A DNA stretch of 64,000 nucleotides from contig OW121851.1 of assembly GCA_933228895.1 (NCBI GenBank), positions 124,977,624 through 125,041,623 on the forward strand, read 5' to 3'. The DNA is from Platycnemis pennipes. Its lineage: Eukaryota > Arthropoda > Insecta > Odonata > Platycnemididae. Both the position numbers and the translations under genes were made by a program. This document shows, piece after piece, positions 45,700-57,559 of this stretch (positions are counted from its first letter, which is position 1; each line of letters starts with the position of its first letter). The notes beneath the pieces are model-generated. The model had not been told where the DNA came from, made no database searches, and saw only the letters and a program-made list of their open reading frames with translations.

Positions 45700-48600
45700 C
45701 ACCTAGAAATATCTTCACCCTTGTGTCGAGACTTTGCACACTTGAGTGAAGTCACTTAATGTGTTCGAATTGCGCATCTTAGCTTAGCCTGTGGTTTTGG
45801 TACTGCTAATGGCCTCGTTCACTTGACGACCTGTACATCTCGCGAGTGTCACTTTTATGAGGAGGGCGTTGCTGTTGCGGGCGCCTAGTTTGGTCTCAAT
45901 TCTAATCTGCATTTCAACGATTACGGAGAATTCCGGTCCACGGTGAATATTTCTTCGGAAGCAGCGAGTCAGTTATCTGTTCGCGGAAGATTGCACATAA
46001 TACTACCTATCCGGCATGTGATTTAAAACCCATTGAACCCAAATCCTCTGAAGATTCCTATGCATTGATATTAGCCGGATGGGCTTGGTGAAGTTTTTTT
46101 TTGAAAGCCGGTAACTTTTTGAGCAATTCATTTCGCAACAAGTTTCTTTTGAGTTTTCTTCTACCTGGAAGCCAATGCCTCTGAAATCCAATGACGCAGA
46201 AAAGTATGGTTGGCTGGCTACGTGACAGTAAATTTTTAACGCCATTTAAGTCAACATTGTGTTTATAACGGTGAATAAATATGGCGGACTCCTCGTGCAT
46301 ACAGTCTGCATTAATGTCCCGCTTTCGTTTCTTTTGCTGGTTTTAATTTGCCGATCGCCTTAACCTGTCGACATAGTGGGTTGCAATGACCCGACTCCAT
46401 AATAAGAACGTCACAATTACTCAACCTATTTCTACCGTATTATTACCGTTCAATCCGCACTCTTTTCGTGAAATTCGTGAGACAGGTGCGCTTGACGAAT
46501 CGCGGAAATTAGAGTGGAAATTACGGGAATCGCTCGACTGATGACGTCGGACGTTTGAGGTTATATGTTATGCATCAATTAAAAATTAAATTTTGAACCT
46601 ATACTAGAGCCATAATCTTGGAAGAGAGAAACTGATACGCAGTTACTTCCTTTTCTCTCTTTTTTCATAAAATAGTGGTCTTTTGAAACGATTAATAGCA
46701 GTGTTTTTGCCCATAACTTTCTCCAGCGGCTAAATCGTCGTGATATTTCGGACAAAAGAGGAGAAAATAGTAATCTAGATATCTTTCAAGCGTTTATTTA
46801 ATCCATTCTCCGTTTGGCTTAAGAATTTTTTTTTATCTCCCCGCTTTCTTCTTTATCTTCCGATAAGTTGCCACTTGGAGACCGTATTTGCTCACTGTTA
46901 ATCAGTATAGGCTACATTGTATAACCTGTTCTTGCATTAATTCGTAGAATTTGTAATCTTGCATGTGATTCGATTTGGCCAGTGCTTAGTTGTGGCGAGA
47001 TTATGGTGCATTAATCGCCCAAGAGACATTTGCGTACAGTAAAAATATCGGTGTGGCAAGCCAGTCATAGAAAAATCCAAGTTGTGAAATTGAGTGCGCA
47101 TTAAATTATATCTACAAAGCGATATTGACGTCCATGCGGTTGTCATCAGACTCTCACTGCTATCCCATTCTTTAAACATAAGCACAGTTCATGGCTAGAT
47201 AACAAATACTGTTCCGATAGAATAAAGAAACAGCAGAAGTGTCTGGTTAAATGCGTGGAAAACTGGTCCGTGGTTCCGATCCCGACTCAGTCGATTTTTT
47301 TCCGTTGAAATCCAGATTGTTTCCACCTACTCCACCAAATGTGTATTACTATTTCATTTACTATCTTCATTATATTTTAATTCGCCTCATGGTGATTGTT
47401 TTCTTATCTCCCGTAAGAAATGTGGTACGGCTGCTGAAATATTGGAAGAACATCTCACTTTTTTCATTGATATTGTCACGCCTGTGACTCCAGTATGTTT
47501 ATTTATCCCAATTGCAAGTATCACAAGACACACAATAGGGGCCAATGCCCTCATGCCCCAATATAGTGGCCCAGCTCCCTAACGTCGTACCTTCGACATT
47601 AAATTTCTAGTTTGTAAATTTTTTTTGGCAGTTTGTCAGGACTCTTTAGCCATTAATTACCTATATACGTTATAAGTCAATTTTCCCTATGTTTTCCCAC
47701 TAGAATCAACTTTAACAATGCTTTCGGGGGTCAAGATTAAGGTTTTTCAAAATGTTTCAAAAAACGGAATATTATGTAAAACTTTTAGTAGTGTATAACC
47801 GAATACTGTTGTTTACGATAAGAATTATGTTCTTTATTGTATCTCATGTAATTCATGTGTGGTGTTTTTAGGTTGGCAATGAATAATTTAATTTTCAAAA
47901 GTAAAATAATTTTACTTGCTAAAAACCAATTTTAGACTTTATTCTTGTGGGAAAATATAAAATGGTGGAAAGTCGAACCCTCGACTATCATGTGAGTAAA
48001 AATTATCTTATCCTCTTTGGGTTGACGATGGATAATGATTTATGGAGTTTTAAGCTTGTGAAACTTGTGTCTTTCTAAGAAAAATAGAGTATTGTATGCA
48101 AATATAGCACAAAAACGTGTCGGTTTTCCTGGTATATTTTTATATAATTGGTTAGATAAGGTGACGCGTCGATAGCATCAGATACTGGTGAATTAAATTT
48201 TCCTTTTTGTCGTAACCGGGATCGGTAGCGTTCGGGATACGTTTTTGCATCCGTTGGAGGTCGTATCGTCAGTAATAAAAAAGTCTCCTTATTGCGTTCC
48301 CATGAAGAAAAAACGCTAGTTTCCACATGGAAGAAAGTGTAATCGAAATTCGCGGAGTGACTCAGGCTGTGTTGGGAGCAAAAACTATGGTTGCGGAGGT
48401 CGTGTGGCTACCGATGGCGTAAGTTGAGAAAGGAAGTCGGGATGTTAAATGAAATGGAACGATACAATTACGATAAAAGTGCAGGTTTCTTATGATGGCG
48501 ACCCTCGACAGGGAAGCGGAACGTTTGCTGGTTTAGCTCTCATAAATGTTTCGTTGGAAATGGCTAAATGCCTCAACATCGGATAAATTATTTAAGGAGG

Positions 48601-49690
48601 TTGGCTCGCGACTGCTTGAGTTAAGTTGTCTGAGGAATCTTATTAATTTAAGTACGAGTGCCTGCTAAGTGATCCTTACTTCACAAAGAAAATTACCTAA
48701 GCTATTGAAAGTCATAATTATCGCAATAAATACGATGTAAAGTCGAAGGATTTATTTTTTATGATAATCAGTTCAGCGTCAATTCAGCATTTACTTTAAA
48801 GAAATAAATTCATGTACTCAATGAATTTACTAATGTATAACACCAGAGTATTACTATCAAACGTTATGTTATAATATTTTTCTGAAATATGCTTTAATAT
48901 TTCATTAGTAATGATATTATTCATACGCGATGCATTTTGGCTAGAACGTCAGCAGCGCCACTTTAAGACAACTAACGCATTTTGTCTGCTATATGCGCAG
49001 AAATTGGTGGATTTAGCGAAAAATACGGTGGGTTGATGCCTTTTTTTCGTGTCATTTTATTTCTTGGGAAATTACGCATAAAATATCAGTTTTTTACAAA
49101 AATGACATGACCCTATGGTATTTTTAAACGTTATATTCCCATGTGACGGCCATTCTCGCCGTTAATCGTATGTAATTTCAAATGCAATTTGTGGAAAAAG
49201 GAGTATGGGTTGGTGTAATTATCTTTACTTTATTAGATAGAGGAACTTTAGTTCTATAAGTGCTGAAAATATAAAAAAAAATGACATGACTTTCACTTTT
49301 CGGATCAACCTCCTTAAGAAAGTGCCCAAATTTTGCACAGTTGTAGATCATTTAGCTGGAAAACACCGCTGGGGAATCCAGAGGCAGGTCGCAGAACCTC
49401 GAGGTTCCGCTTGGCAACATTTTTTAAATAAAAAACGAATCTGATTATTATTTTTTCCGGTTGGTCTCGTAACAAAACAGTCAAGTAATTGACGGAAGTA
49501 TTCATTCCCTTTTCTTCGATAAGACTTTATTGTTTGTAGCATCGTTCGTACTTAGATTGAAGTGTTTTCGACTCCGGCGTAATTCGTTCGAAGTTGTGTT
49601 GGAGTAAATAAAAATAGCTTTCAAGAATTACATCATTTTTTGTCATAACTACATATAGTTGACGGGAGTGAATATCAGGACATTGGTGTG
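45700..49690. other. Non-coding stretch
   Basis: AT-rich sequence with short ORFs only. A possible degraded tRNA-like segment lies at 47945-48005 on the minus strand. I see no other structure above chance. Confidence 0.6.
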
Positions 49691-49698
49691 GTATAATA

Positions 49699-50170
49699 CA
49701 GTGCTACTCAAGCCTTGTGTTGTGGCGGACCGCCAAAAGTAGTATCCAAGTAACACGGCCCGGTGGGAAGGAAAGTTTACGGACCAGCACCGGGTCACGG
49801 AACACATCAGCAGTTCTGGGGCATTTCACTAGACTGGTAGTTCTTAGCCAGGGGTGCACACACTCTTAAGAATGCGAGAAGAGTCTTCAGGGGGTGCGAG
49901 ATGTTGAAACAAAAATAAATCGCTTATTACATGATTGCAGCCACCAAAAAGTAAGCAATATTGTTTGTTGTGTAGCTATTATAGTATATTTCAGGGTATC
50001 GACATGGAAGCAAAAACTAATATGAAGTAATTGAAGTTATACTTTATGGTGCCAGGAGCCCAACTTTTCTTTTCCTTGGTGAATAACATTGATATATATT
50101 CGAGGTGATGAGAGGACACATTTTGAGAACTCAGAGGGTGTGTTGGCACCTGGAAAAGTAAAAACCACTG
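49699..50170. mobile_element. hAT-like termini, probably nested
   Basis: CAGTGCTACTCAAGCC at 49699, CTGGTAGTTCTTAGCCAGG at 49834 and the inverse end AAAAACCACTG finishing at 50170 all resemble hAT superfamily ends (CAGTGGTTCTTAACC-type). GGGGTGC and GGGGGTGCGAG phrases follow the second. I could not match 8-bp target-site duplications, so the element boundaries are uncertain and no transposase ORF is present. Confidence 0.4.
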
Positions 50171-50264
50171 TACTCAAGTATTTTCTCCCCAATATAATAT
50201 GACCTCTCTTTTTTTAATACCGACAGCGGCTGAGTTTTTTTCTTAAGAATCCCAGTTCCACTAT

Positions 50265-50465
50265 CGTGTGTAGGGCACTCCGAGGACTAAATTGTCTCTC
50301 TTTCCATCTCCTCCATTAAGGAACTAAGGCTGCGGACCCCTTGGGGCCTTCGTTAAGAGCTGTCTAATGTCCGACCGTGTTTCTCACTTATCTTCCTCCG
50401 TTATCGTCCAATCCCATCCTTACACCTTCCTCTCTTCCTTGGTCTGAGGCGGTGTCAAGTGTGGC
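50265..50465 (+). mobile_element. SINE family A body, degenerate
   Basis: GCACTCCGAGGAC, GCGGACCCCTTGGGGCC and TTCGTTAAGAGCTG match the body modules in order. A clear head is missing here. Confidence 0.5.
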
Positions 50466-50494
50466 GCCGACTTGGAACATCACCAATAAACCAA

Positions 50495-50600
50495 ATAAGT
50501 GATGGACCTGGCGGTGGCAGGGAAGAACCCCAGCCTGCGAACCCAAATTTCGCCGGTTCGAATCCCGAAAATTCTTGTTTTCTCACTTTTCGGGGCGCAT
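50495..50600 (+). mobile_element. tRNA-like SINE head
   Basis: GTGGCAGGGAAG precedes a strong B-box, GCCGGTTCGAATCCCG, at 50552-50567. It is followed directly by a reverse R1 fragment. Confidence 0.5.
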
Positions 50601-50617
50601 GGTCTCAAGTGCATTAA

Positions 50618-50680
50618 CATCTACATGTGCAAAGAAACCTCAAAGCATTGGGTGTGGCAGTGGGTGAGTTATTATCACTG
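50618..50680 (-). repeat. R1 fragment, reverse orientation
   Basis: The tail ACATCTACATGTG is followed by GGGTGTGGCAGTGGGTGAG. Confidence 0.6.
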
Positions 50681-50892
50681 AACATGCACTTATGTTTACC
50701 ATACTACTGGTGATAGAAACCTATGAATATCATGTGGAAGACGTACAAATTTCACTTATCCCTCAACATGCGAGGAAACATTTAATAAATAATATGCAGA
50801 TGCTTTAGTGTATATTAATTTTTCACATCTTGGCGCGCTATGATGAGAAGCATAAACTTAAAGGCCTTCACTCGTTGTTATTCATTTTCTTC

Positions 50893-50946
50893 AACGTAAT
50901 ACCCAGCAGGCCAATTTGAGGGTGTGTGGTAAGGAGTGAATTGTCA
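50893..50946 (-). repeat. R1 fragment, reverse orientation
   Basis: ACGTAATACCCAGCAGGCC then GAGGGTGTGTGGTAAGGAG, matching the R1 core with a few substitutions. Confidence 0.6.
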
Positions 50947-51839
50947 CTTAACGTGCGCTATCCACATGAATTAATACAGCACTTTGTAATGCGAAAAACG
51001 CGTCGTTGAGGAAATAATAATGTACTCATACGACTCTTTTACTAGTAACCTCATAATTACCTAAAAATATAATTTTGAGATTGGGTAAGAAGAGGATTAA
51101 ATGCACTAAAATCTTTTTATGTTAACCTTGCAATGGTGCTATTATCGTGAATCAATAGAGTTAAATTTAAATATAAACAACGTGGGGGAAATTGTTTTAC
51201 ATCAATCATTGCATGTCTCGCGGGTCTGTCTTGTTTTTTCTATGCAGGGGGGCTTCATAGATTGCGAAGGCATCGTTTTCACGTGGCGAATTTCTTTGAG
51301 TGCGCAATTTACCCGATAATGTAGTTCTAGGAATAGGATTGTGCACTCGAAGGTAATTCATACCCAATGTGGAGTTATCCCATGCCCCGTGCCCTTTTAG
51401 GGTGGCTCGTGTCGATATATGTTGAGTTAAGAACTTTTTTCATTGCAAGAGAGAGGGTGGTAAAGAGATGCGAAGACTATCAGACCCTCTCTTTTGTTCA
51501 CTCCCACGTGTTTGCTCTATTTTTCAGTACGTCTTGTACCTGGGTGCAAAAGCAAATTAACTCCCTCATGCTTGGTAGCATTGTTTTTACTTAAAAACTA
51601 GTGAATTCACCATTGATTAATAGAGTGAAATAGAAATGGTATATTCAAATGAAATCTTGCACATTTTATTGGTCATCAGGTGCGCAGCAAACTGCTCTAC
51701 CAAACTGGAGATGTATTATAAAATAAAATGAACAAGAGCGAAAATGTTTACTGCTTCTGCCTTCACCCTTCCCACTCTGGGAAGTTAAGTTTTCTCTACG
51801 ACCCCTTTGTCGTTTTTTTTACGGCCGCAGTTCTAGGGT

Positions 51840-52030
51840 TCCCTTCAGTTCTCGCTACACCCCCCCCCCCATCCCACCCACCTGCACCCATCCTCTCCCA
51901 AACTTCCTTCTCCGAATCATATAGTTTCCTCGTTTTGTCGCTCGTGGTCGCCTCTTCCCCCTCCTCCCCCCTTCTTCATCATTTCCCGCCTCAACTTCCT
52001 CCCTCTTCCTTTCGGCTCGACCCCATGCCG
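51840..52030. repeat. Pyrimidine-rich tract with an 11-C run
   Basis: Eleven consecutive C at 51860-51870 are followed by C/T-rich sequence. The 158-codon frame across it is rich in proline and serine and is considered an artefact of composition. Confidence 0.85.
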
Positions 52031-52389
52031 CTCTCTCTCAACAGTCACTCGCCTATCGGCTCCGCCGCTCGCTGTGTTGTTCATTTCCTCGACCAATATT
52101 CGCCGCCTCCTGCACCGAGGCAACTGATTGCATCGCGGCCTCTCCCACTCCTCGGGGACCCTTATCAAAGGTATACAAAACCCTCAAGTCTCAGGGTTAC
52201 CTGATAGTAGTAGTTGTAGTATAGTTTAGCGATTTACTATGGTAGAATGGACCATATACATAAAATTAGGGATATTGATTGCCGAACCGATTGATTTAAA
52301 ATGCCTTTCTTCCCTCGCAGTATTAGGAATCTGAATATTTGTTAATATATTTAATGGTAATTCACAAAGCTATCAATAGCAGTACGAAA

Positions 52390-52528
52390 TTCTTTATACC
52401 GAAATATACTGCCTAGGGTAGTTATATTTCGTTATAAATAATTTCGTACATGGGGGAAATATAATGAGAAAGTCTTTATACCGAAACATAACTATCTAGG
52501 GTAGTTATATTTCAGTATAAAGACTTTT
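52390..52528. repeat. Two tandem copies of a 50-59 bp palindrome
   Basis: Palindrome 1 (52390-52440) and palindrome 2 (52470-52528) share TCTTTATACCGAAA and CTAGGGTAGTTATATTTC, with an offset of 82 bp. Each folds on itself around a CTAGG centre; the second pairs almost along its whole length. The pair abuts the R1 copy starting at 52529. Confidence 0.85.
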
Positions 52529-52716
52529 AGCTAACCCAACTTACAACATGTTAATGCATGATTGCTTTGCTCTCTAAATATTCTTTAAATTGTTTTAGTT
52601 CGACTAACATATAGCTACTAATTCTCTTTAACTATGATATGTAGTGCTTCTTTGGTGAATATTTACCCCCTGCCACACACCTTTATGATGGCATGCAGGG
52701 TATTATGTAGGTGTAA
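52529..52716 (+). repeat. Interspersed repeat R1
   Basis: Shares with 4371-4566 and 60401-60592 the ordered modules GCTAACCCA, CATATAGCTACTAATT, CTGCCACACACCTTTATG, GCAGGGTATTATGTAGG. It begins at the edge of the palindrome pair. Confidence 0.75.
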
Positions 52717-52879
52717 TAATAGTACATACCAGATCAGTAACCAGTCCTTCTGTCAATCCTAAGCTAGCGGGTTTGTCTTATGTTTAAGGGGTTAGATTAG
52801 ACTGAGATTTATAACTTAAGCCGTTGGAGCACCTTAAAACGTAGTCCATCACTACTTAATTTCATTACTCAAGATTCAT

Positions 52880-52990
52880 ACAGCTTCAATTTCCGCGGCA
52901 GGGTGCAATCCAGCAACCTTTGGGTCGACATATAGACATGTTACTGATTTGGCTACCTCGGCTCGCTTGGCTACCAGACCGCGATAATCA
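52880..52990 (-). mobile_element. tRNA-like SINE head, reverse
   Basis: On the minus strand GAGGTAGCCAAATCAG is followed by GGTTGCTGGATTGCACCC, an A/B-box pair at SINE spacing but degenerate. Confidence 0.4.
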
Positions 52991-53263
52991 GGCAGACTTG
53001 ACTGGGCAAAGATCCCATCCAGAGTACTGAAAGTTTTCTCTACTCGGCTGTCTACTAGAGACCGATATTCCTTTTAAAAAGTCTGCCTATCCCGGGATGA
53101 GAACCATGTACCTCGGCATGGGAGGCCAGTATTTAAGTCAGAACACCTACATCAATCCTCCTTTGCATGATTCTTGCTCTTGCTATTATATTGGCTCAGT
53201 TTACGATTATTTTTTCCGTCGTATACTTAGAAAATTAGCGTGCATTTCATGTTTGCGACAAAT

Positions 53264-53314
53264 AGGCATTTCCTCACTATTCGAGATATATAGAGAGGCA
53301 TTTCCTCACTATTC
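53264..53314. repeat. 19-bp exact direct repeat, 32-bp offset
   Basis: AGGCATTTCCTCACTATTC occurs at 53264-53282 and again at 53296-53314. Confidence 0.9.
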
Positions 53315-53397
53315 TATTATTTTCTTTTCGTTTCAATAACTACTGGAAGTTGATTCAATGAAAAGTTAGAGCTCTACGGCCTTAAATGTACGTAACA

Positions 53398-53452
53398 AAA
53401 AGGAAAACTCAAATGGCCGTAACATTACGGCCATTGGAGTTTTTCTTTTCGA
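53398..53452. repeat. Hairpin centred on ATGGCCGTAA/TTACGGCCAT
   Basis: The arms of about 25 bp (AAAAGGAAAACTC... and ...GGAGTTTTTCTTTT) pair with two or three mismatches around a 4-bp loop. Similar sequences TACTGGAAGTTGA (53341) and TACTGTAAGTTGA (53457) flank it as direct repeats. Confidence 0.85.
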
Positions 53453-54082
53453 TAAGTACTGTAAGTTGACTTCTGCTAAGTACAAAATCGAGTTCTTTGC
53501 CAATTACAATCATCGGCCGTCTTTCTTTTCCTGAGCGACTTCATGCTACTTCATCGTGTCCGTGGTCATGGTGACCACATCCTCCGTAACCATGGATTTC
53601 CCCCTCCCCATTTCCCCTCCTGCTTTGATCATTTTTGAGTTTTTCCCTTCGCTTGTTTTTTTATTGGCCTTTTTTCCTTGTTTTTATCATTTTTTTGTTC
53701 AAGTTTTTTCAAGGTCATTTCCCGACTCGTTTGAGAGATCACACCTTAAAGTTTCTCCTCTCTTTCTCAGAAACGAGAGTGAATGTTCTCCGCTTGATTG
53801 GTCCATTAGGGAGGGCACCGAGGTTTTTTAATGCCAATCTTTTCTCGTACGATGAGGGATAGTAACAGATAAAACCAAAGTAACCAAAGGGGTAATTAGG
53901 ATTAGTAATGTAGATTTTTAGCAGATTTTCGCATATCTGCATGAACCGTTAAACGCTCAAAGCTTCACGTTGTTTTTCTTTAATACTTCCTTGTATGTCA
54001 TGTATAAAGTGAAGTGCATGTCCCGCATGAAATCAATAGTGATCTATTGTGTAAATATTAGTGTATGCTCACTAGATGATTA

Positions 54083-54140
54083 TTTACTCCCTGCAACCCA
54101 CCTTCAACGTGGTTTATTGGGTATTCAGTACATGTAGATA
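54083..54140 (+). repeat. R1 fragment, diverged
   Basis: TACTCCCTGCAACCCACCTTC and GTACATGTAGATATT match the R1 core and tail loosely. Confidence 0.5.
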
Positions 54141-54225
54141 TTACTCTGATACCCAAACCTCTGTGAGCCTATAAAAGCATTCGAATAAATGTAGGAAGAA
54201 AAGAGTCACACAGCTTCATCCTGAT

Positions 54226-54272
54226 CGCGCCGAAGGCGCGTACAAAGAACTGTACCGGTGAGCGTTGCTCAC
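54226..54272. repeat. Two short GC hairpins
   Basis: CGCGCC...GGCGCG and GGTGAGC...GCTCACC follow each other. They have no T-run, and a terminator role is not expected in this genome. Confidence 0.6.
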
Positions 54273-55124
54273 CCTTACCAGTAGCGTGACATTGAGATTG
54301 AGCGCTGACGGTAGAATGTTTGCGTTTGTGTGCGTGGGTGTTTGTTTGCGAGAAAAAGAAACTTATAATTAAGGCCATACAGTGGCGAAAGATGTCCAAC
54401 ATGGACCTAGTAATAATTTTTCTCTAAGGAGAACTAATGCTAAGAGAACCATAGTATTAGAAGTGCTTAAGCACAAGAAGAAACTTTTTTTTTGTGGGAG
54501 GAAGAAAGGAGTTCGCGAACCTCTTGGCCTTGGGAATTGCCGAACTCCCATTCGCCCCCTCCCCTTCCTGTATTCGCCGCCCTCTCTGGGGAACATTCGC
54601 CGATTTAGACGGAGCTACTTAACGACGGAACGCGTTTAGCAAGAAGTCCCTGCGTTCTCCACACACACACATACGCACACCTTGTTTCTGGAATATTCGT
54701 CAGCAGAACTCTTTCCGCTCGTGCCTGGTTGGTTTTTGTATATAGTGCGTACGTATATTTTTTCCCCGCCTGTTCACGTGATGTGGGGATTTTGAAGGTC
54801 TCAACGCGAGAGAGCTTCACAATCGACGGGCGGGAAGCAAAATAATCAGTACACTGCAGGCTCTACTCGGGATAGCGCTCGTTTAACGAGTGATTCAGGC
54901 GCGTCCCAAGTCATGTGCTTCGCATAAACCGTGTCCCCCGACGAAGTCCACGGAATAAGGAAAGAGGTGCATTGTCACGTAACGCACATTTGAGAACAGC
55001 TTCCTCCGGATGTTTTCATCGTTGGTTTCTTCACTTTATCCTCGTTCCATTTTTTTAATGTCCCATGAGAAAGTTCCACGCTTAAATAAAGATTCCCTCA
55101 ATTCATCACAATTACGATGGCCTG

Positions 55125-55440
55125 ATGAAGACAGTCGTCGAGGAAAAAGTGAACGGGAAGAATGGAAAAGGCAGGCAGGCCTCGTATGAGATATATGGGA
55201 CAAGTTCTGAAGCATGTAAAAGAGAAGAATTACAGTTCAAAGTTTGAGGCTTCACTTTGTGGACCCACTCTTCTCTGATAATGGCATAAAGTGTCGAAAC
55301 CTTGGTAGATATCAATAAAACTTTTGTGTGGAATGTACGAAGTGGATTTTCTTTTCCAAGAGAATAATTACGTCAATATGAAGAATCAATAGAAGAAGGC
55401 TGATAGAAGAATCGAGTGGAGGGCTGTGTCAAACCAATTT
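55125..55440 (+). pseudogene. LINE tail interrupted by another insertion
   Basis: The first part reads MKTVVEEKVNGKNGKGR. A repeated AGGC (AGGCAGGCAGGCC) shifts the frame, after which RYMGQVLKHVKEKN is recognisable in the next frame. At about 55224 unrelated sequence of roughly 135 bp intrudes, flanked by AAGAGAAGAATTAC and AAGAGAATAATTAC. After it, DRRIEWRAVSNQF and the GACCGATGATGAT end resume. The near-identical 14-mers look like a target-site duplication of the inserted element. Confidence 0.65.
55225..55358. mobile_element. Element inserted in the LINE tail, about 135 bp
   Basis: It is bounded by the 14-bp near-repeats described for the LINE copy. It contains AAGTGTCGAAACCTTGG and ATCAATAAAAC, a phrase also typical of hairpin elements elsewhere in the window (GAAACCGGTCG near 63350). 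No ORF. Confidence 0.5.
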
Positions 55441-55629
55441 CAGTTTTTTTGACCGATGATGATAACCAATTTATCACGTCCCTTAGAATCATATGCATAA
55501 AAGGTATTTGAAAGTAGTAGTTGTGGAAGTGATATTAAGTTTTAAGATCCCCAACTGCTAAATTTATATAATTTTACATCGTAGCGTCCAGCCTAACTTA
55601 ATCCTAAACTTAAACTTAAAGAAGAACAC

Positions 55630-55720
55630 AACACCCGTGCCCGAAGTGGAGATCGAAACCACGACCTTTGGGTTGCCAAGCCAGCGCGTAACCGACTTGA
55701 CTACCACAAAATCTGTGTAT
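55630..55720 (-). mobile_element. tRNA-like SINE head, reverse
   Basis: On the minus strand TGTGGTAGTCAAGTCGG serves as A-box region and GTGGTTTCGATCTCC as B-box (around 55660-55646), with CTTCGGGCACGGGTGTTG following. Confidence 0.55.
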
Positions 55721-57237
55721 CCACTGAGAGAATAGAACCACAATGGCAATATTTTCGATTGGTTCCGTCACTCCGCCTCGTCATGCAACACTCTCTGGCA
55801 TGCCAATGTCATGTGTCACGCTACCGTCTATGCAGCTGTAAATAATATTCGCAGCACATCTGCATGCAATCTTTAAAATATGCAGTAAAGCGAAGAGTTT
55901 AAAATAGTCAATTATTTCATTTTTGGGTGTAGTACTCAAGGTTGTTTCAGTATGTTTTAAGAGGGCAACTTGGAAGGAGTGAACGAAGAGGGGAAACTGG
56001 TAGATTTGATCGATGATAGGAAAATGAGTTTTTTTTGGCCATGTACTGAGACATAATTGGATGATTGGAATAATACAAGAAGGATATGTCTTATGCCTGC
56101 AACACTCGATCATTTTTTACGCACAAGTTCTGGGACTGCGACAACAATAGCTCAAATGACAGCTAAAAAATTACCTTCCAAAATGATCATTTTTAACAAT
56201 AGCTCATGTGATATGGATTTCCATCGCTTATTTCATCATTTGAGCAGGTCCTTATTTCCTGCCCTGTAGATGTATGCGTGAACCCGAAAGAGGGGCTCTG
56301 TACTGTGATAGTTCGTGAAATAATTGTACACGTAACTGTGAAAGGTAGTAATTCCATGTCTAGAATGTTTCGAAAATGGACGAAGAATATGTCATGAGTG
56401 GGAGGCGAAAATGATATGCCGAGCAAACATTTTCCTGTTCCTAAAAACTATAGCCTTAAATGATACCTGAACACCTACGTGAAATATGTTAGCGTGATTC
56501 AGGCTTTAGGAAAGGAGGGAATCAAGATGACAAAAGAGGAAATATTTTCAGGATGTTCAGGCTAGGAGGTAAGTGGGTAAGTTTATTCTTGAGAGAATAT
56601 CAGAACACACGAGCTCCTAGCTGCAGCAAAAAGGCTTAGCCTTCAAGTAGGCATAGGCCTTTTGAATGAGTAAAACTGTTGTTCATCATCAAAAGTGAGG
56701 AGAATGTGGAACCATCTTTCTAAATGGCGTGAGAGGCTCGCGTGGTAACGTACTTTTAAAGCATAACTAACTTTCACTTTTACTTATCTCAAAAGCTGAA
56801 ATCTTCATTCGCTCCATAGAGAACGCCTTAGAGCAAATACTATAGGAATACTTCGTCGTCTTAACGCTGACGAACTCATAACCATAAGTCATTTCGATTC
56901 CGGGCTGATTCATCTCACACTATTGAACTTATGAAAATATCATTTGTCATGCTTGCGTCACGATAATGAATTGCAGTTTTCAAATGGATGGTTCAGTATT
57001 CCGGGTTCCCTTCAGTTCTTTTGATTCCATCTAGCATAATAGGTTTAGCTGATTTATTTCCACTTCCTTCCTTTTGATACTTCCTCTACTTACTTTAATT
57101 ACCTCGCATAATAATAGTTTGAAATTAGCTGTAATTTATGTAAATAAGTTTGTTCTATACTTCAAATTATTCTAGATAGAGGCGGTCATCTATTAACTTA
57201 CAAAAAGACTAAACTCGGTGGTTGTGAATGTCTGATG

Positions 57238-57302
57238 CGAGTCACCCTCTGTCACACATCGTTTTGTTGTTTGCGGGGCACAATGTGGATTTAGATGTAG
57301 AT
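57238..57302 (+). repeat. R1 fragment, diverged
   Basis: GAGTCACCCTCTGTCACACATC and a GATTTAGATGTAGAT tail match R1 in order. It ends just before a hAT-like terminus. Confidence 0.5.
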
Positions 57303-57324
57303 CATATCGTTGGTCCCTTTAAAG

Positions 57325-57390
57325 CAGTGATTCTTAACCCAGGATGTATCTACTCTCCCTCTGGGTGCAAGAAGCTTACTTAGGTGGTAT
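57325..57390 (+). mobile_element. hAT-like terminus
   Basis: CAGTGATTCTTAACCCAGG at 57325 matches the usual hAT end, followed by CCCTCTGGGTGCAAGAAG, another common subterminal phrase. A GGCGGTGCGAGCACGC stretch at 58154 might be internal sequence of the same element. The other terminus and the 8-bp duplication were not found. Confidence 0.45.
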
Positions 57391-57429
57391 GAGGAATGTT
57401 AACAATGAGAAGATATTGTCTATTGGTGA

Positions 57430-57530
57430 ACAGAGGTCGGCCTTAGTAATCAGATCTGTATCGCTCCGGTCTGGCAACCCAGAGCTTCTGCGTTTGAATC
57501 CCGTCCAGGGCATGAATATTGCATTTGTCC
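57430..57530 (+). mobile_element. tRNA-like SINE head
   Basis: B-box GCGTTTGAATCCCG at 57490-57503, preceded by a stretch with CAACCCAGAGC. It stands directly before a second, complete SINE. Confidence 0.45.
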
Positions 57531-57559
57531 TAGGATCAAGACCTTTAATTTCACGGTGT

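Noticed and set aside
48327..48418. Thirty-one codons open up to a GTAAGT donor
   Set aside because: The composition looks plausible, but an open run this short is common by chance and no acceptor or downstream exon was found.
51728..52204. 158-codon open frame
   Set aside because: It spans a C/T-rich tract with an 11-C run; the product is mostly proline, serine and leucine with no recognisable domain.
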